The position numbers and the translations under genes are program-made. Below, one piece after another: positions 59,339 to 64,000 of a stretch of DNA of 64,000 bases. The DNA comes from Candidatus Tidjanibacter faecipullorum (lineage in GTDB: Bacteria; Bacteroidota; Bacteroidia; Bacteroidales; Rikenellaceae): assembly GCA_019116245.1 (NCBI GenBank), contig DXCC01000003.1:1-64000 (forward strand), written 5' to 3'. The notes under the pieces were generated by a model. The model was not told the DNA's origin. It did not search any database and saw only the letters and a program-made list of their open reading frames with translations. How positions within the stretch are numbered: the stretch's first letter is position 1; every line of letters begins with the position of its first letter.

Positions 59339-61126
59339 TCAGTCCATCTTCAGCACGGCGAGGAAGGCCGACTGCGGCACCTCGACGTTGCCGATCTGAC
59401 GCATGCGCTTTTTGCCCCGCTTCTGCTTTTCGAGCAGTTTGCGCTTGCGGGAGATGTCGCCGCCGTAACATTTGGCCGTCACATCCTTGCGCACGGCCTT
59501 GATGGTCTCGCGGGCGATGATCTTGGCACCGATGGCTGCCTGTACGGCAATGTCGAACTGCTGGCGGGGAATCAGCTCCTTGAGCTTTTCGCACATCCGG
59601 CGGCCGAAGTTGTAGGCGTGGTCCTGGAAGATCAGCGACGAGAGGGCATCGACCGGCTCGCCGTTGAGCAGGATGTCGAGTTTGGCCAGTCGGCTTTCGC
59701 GGTAGCCCGTCTGGTGGTAGTCGAAGGAGGCGTAGCCGCGCGAGATGCTCTTGAGCTTGTCGTAGAAGTCGAAGACGATCTCCGACAGCGGCATGTCGAA
59801 CGTTACCTCCACGCGGTCCTGCGCGATGAAGACCTGGTTGCGGAGCGTGCCGCGCTTGTCGATGCAGAGTTTGATGACGTTGCCCAGGTAGTCGCTTCGG
59901 GTGATGATCTGTGCCTCGATGTAGGGTTCCTCGATCTTGTCGATCATGGTGGGCTCGGGGAGTCCGGAAGGGTTGTGGACGAAGATCACCTCGCCCTTTT
60001 TGGTGGTCACCTTGTAGGAGACGTTGGGCACCGTGGTGATGACGTCCATGTCGAATTCGCGGTAGAGGCGTTCCTGGATGATCTCCATGTGGAGCAGGCC
60101 GAGGAAGCCGCACCGGAAGCCGAAGCCCAGGGCCAGCGAACTCTCCGGATCGAACGTCAGCGAGGCGTCGTTGAGCTGGAGCTTCTCGAGCGAGGCGCGC
60201 AGGTCTTCGTACTCGTCGGCCTCGACGGGGTAGACGCCCGCAAAGACCATCGGCTTCACATCCTCGAAGCCGGCGATGGCCTCGTGGCTGGGGTTCTCCA
60301 CGTGGGTGATCGTGTCGCCCACCTTCACCTCGCGGGAGTTCTTGATGCCCGAGATGATGTATCCCACGTCGCCGGCGCGGATCTCGTCGCGCGGCGCGAG
60401 TTTCAGTTTCAGCACGCCTACCTCGTCGGCCTCGTATTCGTGGCCCGTATTGATGAACTTCACGGCGTCGCCCGTGCGGAGCGTGCCGTTCTTGATGCGG
60501 TAATAGGCGATGATGCCCCGGAAGGGGTTGAAGACCGAGTCGAAGATGAGGGCCTGCAGGGGAGCGTTGTCGTCGCCCTTGGGGGCGGGAATGCGCTCGA
60601 CGATGGCCTCGAGAATTTCGTCCACGCCCTGGCCCGTGCGGCCCGAAGCGGCGATGATGTCCTCGTGCTTGCAGCCGAGCAGATCGACGATCTGGTCCTT
60701 GACCTCCTCGACCATGGCGGCTTCCATGTCGATCTTGTTCACCACGGGGATGATTTCCAGATCGTGGCCGAGGGCAAGGTAGAGGTTCGAGATGGTCTGT
60801 GCCTGGATGCCCTGGGTCGCATCGACAATCAGCAGGGCGCCTTCGCACGAGGCGATGGCCCGCGAAACCTCGTAGGAGAAGTCCACGTGGCCGGGAGTGT
60901 CGATCAGGTTGAGGATGTATTTCTCGCCGCCGTGCATGTATTCCATCTGGATGGCGTGGCTCTTGATGGTGATGCCCTTCTCGCGCTCCAGATCCATGTC
61001 GTCGAGCACCTGGTCCTGTAATTCGCGCTGCGAGACGGTCTGGGTCTTCTCCAGCAGGCGGTCGGCGAGGGTGCTCTTGCCGTGGTCGATGTGGGCTATG
61101 ATGCAAAAATTCCTAATGTTCTTCAT
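59339..61126 (-). CDS. lepA: Elongation factor 4 (LepA)
   Basis: 595 residues from the Met at 61126 ([20 protein letters not shown]). The G-domain has HIDHGKST, the switch [17 protein letters not shown] and NKIDMEA. Domains II and III follow, then the LepA-specific C-terminal part with [18 protein letters not shown] and [18 protein letters not shown]. It back-translocates or remodels ribosomes under ionic stress. Its promoter overlaps that of the divergent ubiA gene. Confidence 0.97.
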   Translation of the reverse strand: MKNIRNFCIIAHIDHGKSTLADRLLEKTQTVSQRELQDQVLDDMDLEREKGITIKSHAIQMEYMHGGEKYILNLIDTPGHVDFSYEVSRAIASCEGALLIVDATQGIQAQTISNLYLALGHDLEIIPVVNKIDMEAAMVEEVKDQIVDLLGCKHEDIIAASGRTGQGVDEILEAIVERIPAPKGDDNAPLQALIFDSVFNPFRGIIAYYRIKNGTLRTGDAVKFINTGHEYEADEVGVLKLKLAPRDEIRAGDVGYIISGIKNSREVKVGDTITHVENPSHEAIAGFEDVKPMVFAGVYPVEADEYEDLRASLEKLQLNDASLTFDPESSLALGFGFRCGFLGLLHMEIIQERLYREFDMDVITTVPNVSYKVTTKKGEVIFVHNPSGLPEPTMIDKIEEPYIEAQIITRSDYLGNVIKLCIDKRGTLRNQVFIAQDRVEVTFDMPLSEIVFDFYDKLKSISRGYASFDYHQTGYRESRLAKLDILLNGEPVDALSSLIFQDHAYNFGRRMCEKLKELIPRQQFDIAVQAAIGAKIIARETIKAVRKDVTAKCYGGDISRKRKLLEKQKRGKKRMRQIGNVEVPQSAFLAVLKMD

Positions 61127-61213
61127 CTGGCATGGATTGATTGTCAGCGCTATCCGACCTCCGGGACGGAGCTGGCGTCCGGAACGGGGCGCGGCATGAC
61201 GCAATAAAACGTA

Positions 61214-61221
61214 CAAAGTTA
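61214..61221 (-). promoter_or_regulatory. Bacteroidota -7 box for lepA
   Basis: CAAAGTTA reads TAACTTTG on the minus strand, ~88 bases before the lepA start and only 2 bases from the ubiA -7 box. Confidence 0.55.
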
Positions 61222-61223
61222 AT

Positions 61224-61231
61224 TAAATTTG
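61224..61231 (+). promoter_or_regulatory. Bacteroidota -7 box for ubiA
   Basis: TAAATTTG fits TAnnTTTG, 23 bases before the ubiA ATG. Confidence 0.55.
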
Positions 61232-61254
61232 CACGATCCTAAAAATACGTCACG

Positions 61255-62115
61255 ATGAATAAGGTTTCCAATTACGCTTCGCTGGTGAAGTTCTCGCATA
61301 CGATTTTCGCGATGCCTTTCGCGCTGCTGGCGTTCGTCTATGCGCTGGTGAGCACGGCCACGCCGTTCGACTGGCTGCTGCTGGTCAAGGTGCTCGTCTG
61401 CATGGTGAGCGCCCGCAATGCCGCGATGGGATTCAACCGCTGGCTCGACCGCGACATCGACGCCGCCAATCCCCGCACGGCCGGACGCGACATACCGGCC
61501 GGACGCATCTCGCCCCGGGCCGCGATGATCTTCGTGGTGGTCAACTGCGTGATCTTCGTGCTGGGCGCCTGGTGGATCAATACCCTGGCGCTGGCCCTGT
61601 CGCCCGTGGCACTGGTTGTACTGCTCGGCTACAGCTGCACCAAACGCTTCACGTCGCTCTCGCATCTGGTCCTGGGCCTGGCGCTCGGCATTGCGCCCGT
61701 GGGGGCCTACATTGCCGTGACCGGCTCCTTTGCCGCCATGCCCTGCCTGCTGGCGCTGGCGGTGATGACCTGGACGGCCGGTTTCGACATTCTCTATTCG
61801 ATGCAGGATGTCGCCTTCGACCGTAGTCACGCCCTCCATTCCGTCCCGGCCCGCTTCACCCTGGTGCAGTCCACCCTCATCAGCCTGGCCCTGCATGCGG
61901 TGGCCCTCGTGGCCGTGATCGGCATCGGGGCAGGATACGGTTTCGGCTGGTGGTACTGGATCGGCACGGCGCTCTTTACCGTCATTCTGGTCGTGCAGCA
62001 CATTCTTTACCGTCCCTCGCACATCGACCGCATCGGTGCGACCTTCGGTCTGGTGAACGGTTTGGCCAGCGTCACCTATGCGCTGCTGGCCATCATCGAT
62101 CTGCTGGTGCGGTGA
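61255..62115 (+). CDS. ubiA: UbiA family prenyltransferase (menaquinone-type)
   Basis: 286 residues with about eight membrane segments. The two Asp-rich motifs of the UbiA family are GFNRWLDRDIDAANPRT (about 60-76) and DILYSMQDVAFDRS (about 179-192). It attaches a polyprenyl chain to an aromatic acid. Bacteroidota make menaquinone, so it is likely either the 4-hydroxybenzoate-type enzyme MqnP of the futalosine route or a MenA-like enzyme; the N-R-x-L-D-R-D-I-D form favours the 4-hydroxybenzoate/MqnP branch. The symbol is a family-level label. Confidence 0.85.
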   Translation: MNKVSNYASLVKFSHTIFAMPFALLAFVYALVSTATPFDWLLLVKVLVCMVSARNAAMGFNRWLDRDIDAANPRTAGRDIPAGRISPRAAMIFVVVNCVIFVLGAWWINTLALALSPVALVVLLGYSCTKRFTSLSHLVLGLALGIAPVGAYIAVTGSFAAMPCLLALAVMTWTAGFDILYSMQDVAFDRSHALHSVPARFTLVQSTLISLALHAVALVAVIGIGAGYGFGWWYWIGTALFTVILVVQHILYRPSHIDRIGATFGLVNGLASVTYALLAIIDLLVR

Positions 62116-62139
62116 TCCCGCCTCCGGCAATATGCACAG

Positions 62140-62171
62140 AACCGCCCGCTCTCGTCAGGGAGCGGGCGGTT
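62140..62171. terminator. Bidirectional terminator between ubiA and ACT-domain gene
   Basis: A 12-bp perfect stem (62140-62151 with 62160-62171) has an 8-base loop and lies between two convergent genes. Confidence 0.8.
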
Positions 62172-62200
62172 TCCGTATGGGTGCGGAAGCAGGGGAGGGA

Positions 62201-62869
62201 TTATCCCTGCACGTTGCGTTTGGCTTCCATCAGGATCGAGAAGGCGCGGTGAATGTCCTGGTCGCCTACCACGATGGTGAATTCGTTGGCGGTGCTGATG
62301 ACCTCCACGATGTTGATGTTGTCCCAGGCCAGCTCCTTGAACAGATAGTAGTACACGCCGGGGCAGGCCGTGTTGTCCGAGGGAAGGCGCACGGTGATGA
62401 GCGACAGATTCGTATTGGTGCTGATGATGTGCTCGCCGGCGAAGAACTCCCGCACCAGCGGCACGATCGAATCGCTCACCACGAGTGTGGTTTCGTAGAT
62501 GCCCTGCGAGAAGGTGCAGAAGACGTTCTTCAGTTCGTGTACCTCGTTCAGCAGGCGGGCCTGCAGGCTGTAGAGTGTGGCGGTGTTGAGGAAGGTGAAG
62601 TCCGAGAGGTTGGAGCGGACGACAATGTCGCCCATGTTCTCCACGACGTTGCGGATCTTTTGGGACGAAGCGAGTTCCAGACGGGGCACCAGTCGGTTGA
62701 GTGCCATGATGACGGCGCTGTCGTTGACGGTTTTGCCGATCCGTTCCTCTACTTCGGGTTTGATCTGACGGGCCAGCGCCGACAGATTGATGAGACCGTC
62801 CACCAGGGCGCCTTCAAGAAAAGGTTTTTTCTTGATGACTTCTTCTACGGCCACGGGAATCGAGATCAT
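62201..62869 (-). CDS. ACT-domain protein resembling the regulatory part of aspartate kinase
   Basis: 222 residues from the Met at 62869. The N-terminal ~90 residues are helical (VEEVIKKKPFLEGALVDGLI, RIGKTVNDSAVIMALNRLVP), followed by ACT-like beta-alpha folds: the second half has HIISTNTNLSLITVRLP, then the typical ACT run LAWDNINIVEVISTANEFTI and VVGDQDIHRAFSIL. No kinase domain is present. It may bind an amino acid and regulate another protein. The N-terminal part of the longer open frame is not coding-like. Confidence 0.75.
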   Translation of the reverse strand: MISIPVAVEEVIKKKPFLEGALVDGLINLSALARQIKPEVEERIGKTVNDSAVIMALNRLVPRLELASSQKIRNVVENMGDIVVRSNLSDFTFLNTATLYSLQARLLNEVHELKNVFCTFSQGIYETTLVVSDSIVPLVREFFAGEHIISTNTNLSLITVRLPSDNTACPGVYYYLFKELAWDNINIVEVISTANEFTIVVGDQDIHRAFSILMEAKRNVQG

Positions 62870-63276
62870 GATTGACGTAATTTTAGGTAAGTGATGACAA
62901 CGCGGGGCGCATGCTGTTGCGGAAAGCCGGTTGTTGTTGGTAATTTTAACGGACGGTACAAAAGAATAAAAAAATAATGGGATTTCCAAGGAAAACCATG
63001 GCTTTTTTATAAGTCCTACAATACTGTCATGATTTGAACGGCCGGAAAAAATCATCGGGGCACTGTTGGGTTTTTTGCACGGAATGGCGGTGGGGCGGAT
63101 GGGGCTGCGTGGACGGAGGCGTGTCGGAGGAGTGTGCCGACGCTTCCTGCGGCGGGCGAACGGGCGGTTTGCCCCTGCCGAAGCGGGAAAAAGGGGCCGA
63201 AGTAGGGGTGCGGGATGCAAGATTGCGAGATTCTTAGTATCTTTAGCTCGTTTTATGCGAAATCAACGAAACAGCT
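62870..63276. other. Intergenic region upstream of pheT
   Basis: 407 bases between the divergent ACT gene and pheT. The left part (62930-63020) is AT-rich, the right part GC-rich. A -7-like TATCTTTA is at 63238-63245. No gene seen. Confidence 0.5.
63238..63245 (+). promoter_or_regulatory. Possible -7 box for pheT
   Basis: TATCTTTA is one base off TAnnTTTG, ~31 bases before the pheT ATG. Confidence 0.4.
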
Positions 63277-64000
63277 ATGAAAATATCTTACGAATGGCTT
63301 AAGGACTATATTCATGCCGACCTCTCCATCGAGGAGGTTCTGACCATCCTGACCGACATCGGTCTGGAGGTTGACGGGTCGGAAAAGATAGAGAGCGTGC
63401 GGGGCGGACTGGCCGGCGTGGTGGTCGGTCAGGTGCTGACCTGCTGCGACCATCCCGACTCGGACCACCTCCACATTACCACGGTCGATGTGGGCGGCGA
63501 ACAGCCCCTCGGCATCGTCTGCGGTGCGGCCAACGTGGCGGCCGGTCAGAAGGTGTTGGTGGCCACCATCGGCGCCACGCTCTATCCGGTCGGCGCCGAA
63601 GAGGGGTTCCGCATCAAGAAGAGCAAGATCCGCGGTGTGGAGTCGTTCGGCATGATCTGTGCCGAGGACGAGCTGGGCATCGGACAGTCGCATGAGGGTA
63701 TCATGGTGCTGGCGGACGACGCGGTACCGGGTACGCCAGCTGCCGAATACCTTCAGCTGAAGGAGGACTATGCGATCGAAATCGGACTGACGCCCAACCG
63801 GGCCGACGCCACTTCCCATTACGGTGTGGCCCGCGACCTGGCCGCCTACCTCCGCTCGCGCGACCGGCAGGTGACCCTGTCACTGCCCGACGTGTCGGCC
63901 TTCCGGGACGGCGGTCAGCCGGCTCCCGACGTCACCGTGGAGTGCCCCGAGGCGGCTCCGCGCTATGCGGGCGTGCTGATCCGCGACGTGAAGATCGCTC
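63277..64000 (+). CDS. pheT: Phenylalanyl-tRNA synthetase beta subunit, 5' part (runs past window end)
   Basis: 241 residues are visible, starting MKISYEWLKDYIHADLSIEE. A tRNA-binding domain follows (VVVGQVLTCCDHPDSDHLHI, GIVCGAANVAAGQKV, KIRGVESFGMICAEDELG), then the start of the B3/B4 region with LTPNRADATSHYGVARDLAA. This matches PheT, which with PheS charges tRNA-Phe. The gene is cut by the end of the window at about a third of its usual ~800 residues. The rest is not visible. Confidence 0.95.
   Translation, partial: MKISYEWLKDYIHADLSIEEVLTILTDIGLEVDGSEKIESVRGGLAGVVVGQVLTCCDHPDSDHLHITTVDVGGEQPLGIVCGAANVAAGQKVLVATIGATLYPVGAEEGFRIKKSKIRGVESFGMICAEDELGIGQSHEGIMVLADDAVPGTPAAEYLQLKEDYAIEIGLTPNRADATSHYGVARDLAAYLRSRDRQVTLSLPDVSAFRDGGQPAPDVTVECPEAAPRYAGVLIRDVKIA

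Overview
The window looks like a chromosomal segment of a GC-rich Bacteroidales bacterium, most likely Rikenellaceae and Alistipes-like. The grounds are Bacteroidota-type promoters (TAnnTTTG -7 boxes), two Mfa/FimA-type (type V) pilus loci, an S46 dipeptidyl-peptidase, a TonB receptor with a carboxypeptidase-regulatory-like N-terminus, MnmD, DUF5606 and a uppS-bamA-ompH-ompH cluster. The genus is an inference from gene content and was not checked by any search.

Layout. 1-1.2 kb: an AT-rich 3' end of an AbiH-like phage-defence gene, a short flavodoxin-fold protein and tRNA-Leu(TAA). 1.3-6.5 kb: an MscS channel, a DUF5606 protein, a BAHD-type acyltransferase (a family known mainly from plants and fungi), a DoxX protein, an alpha/beta-hydrolase without its nucleophile serine, and a His/Pro-rich lipoprotein. 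6.8-19 kb (minus): pilus locus 1, running DUF3575, DUF3868/OmpA, Mfa2/FimB-like anchor, then four large fimbrillin-like lipoproteins that share a ~300-residue C-terminal domain, with a second, more divergent copy inside the last one. The first fimbrillin is split by an in-frame TAG. 19.4-24 kb (minus): an S41 protease relic, mnmD, a SIMPL protein, a degenerate M23-like protein and rlmD.

24.1-31.2 kb (plus): a compact run of MBL-fold hydrolase, trmD, lpxB, FAH-family protein, DUF4468-like/NlpE fusion, maf and an S46 peptidase of DPP11 type, followed by a Ca2+-type P-ATPase. 33.9-38.2 kb (minus): RimK-like ligase with YjbQ, then a TonB receptor with a small His-rich membrane protein. 38.5-48.8 kb (plus): pilus locus 2. 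Its DUF3575 gene carries a frameshift in a G-run and its DUF3868/OmpA gene an in-frame TAG, while the anchor, fimbrillin and accessory lipoprotein genes are open. 49.3-54.8 kb (minus): the envelope cluster nadK, uppS, bamA and two ompH/skp genes. 54.9-64 kb: pdxJ, cca, obg, an AraC-type regulator, lepA, ubiA, an ACT-domain protein and the 5' part of pheT.

How it fits together. Much of the window builds or decorates the envelope: lipid A (lpxB), undecaprenyl phosphate (uppS), barrel assembly (bamA, ompH) and two surface-fimbria systems. The most unusual points are the BAHD enzyme, the shared and duplicated C-terminal fimbrillin module, and three separate disruptions that all fall in pilus genes. 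TAG also ends many intact genes here (for example 11696, 35380 and the DUF5606 gene), so the internal TAGs look like mutations or strain variants rather than genome-wide recoding.
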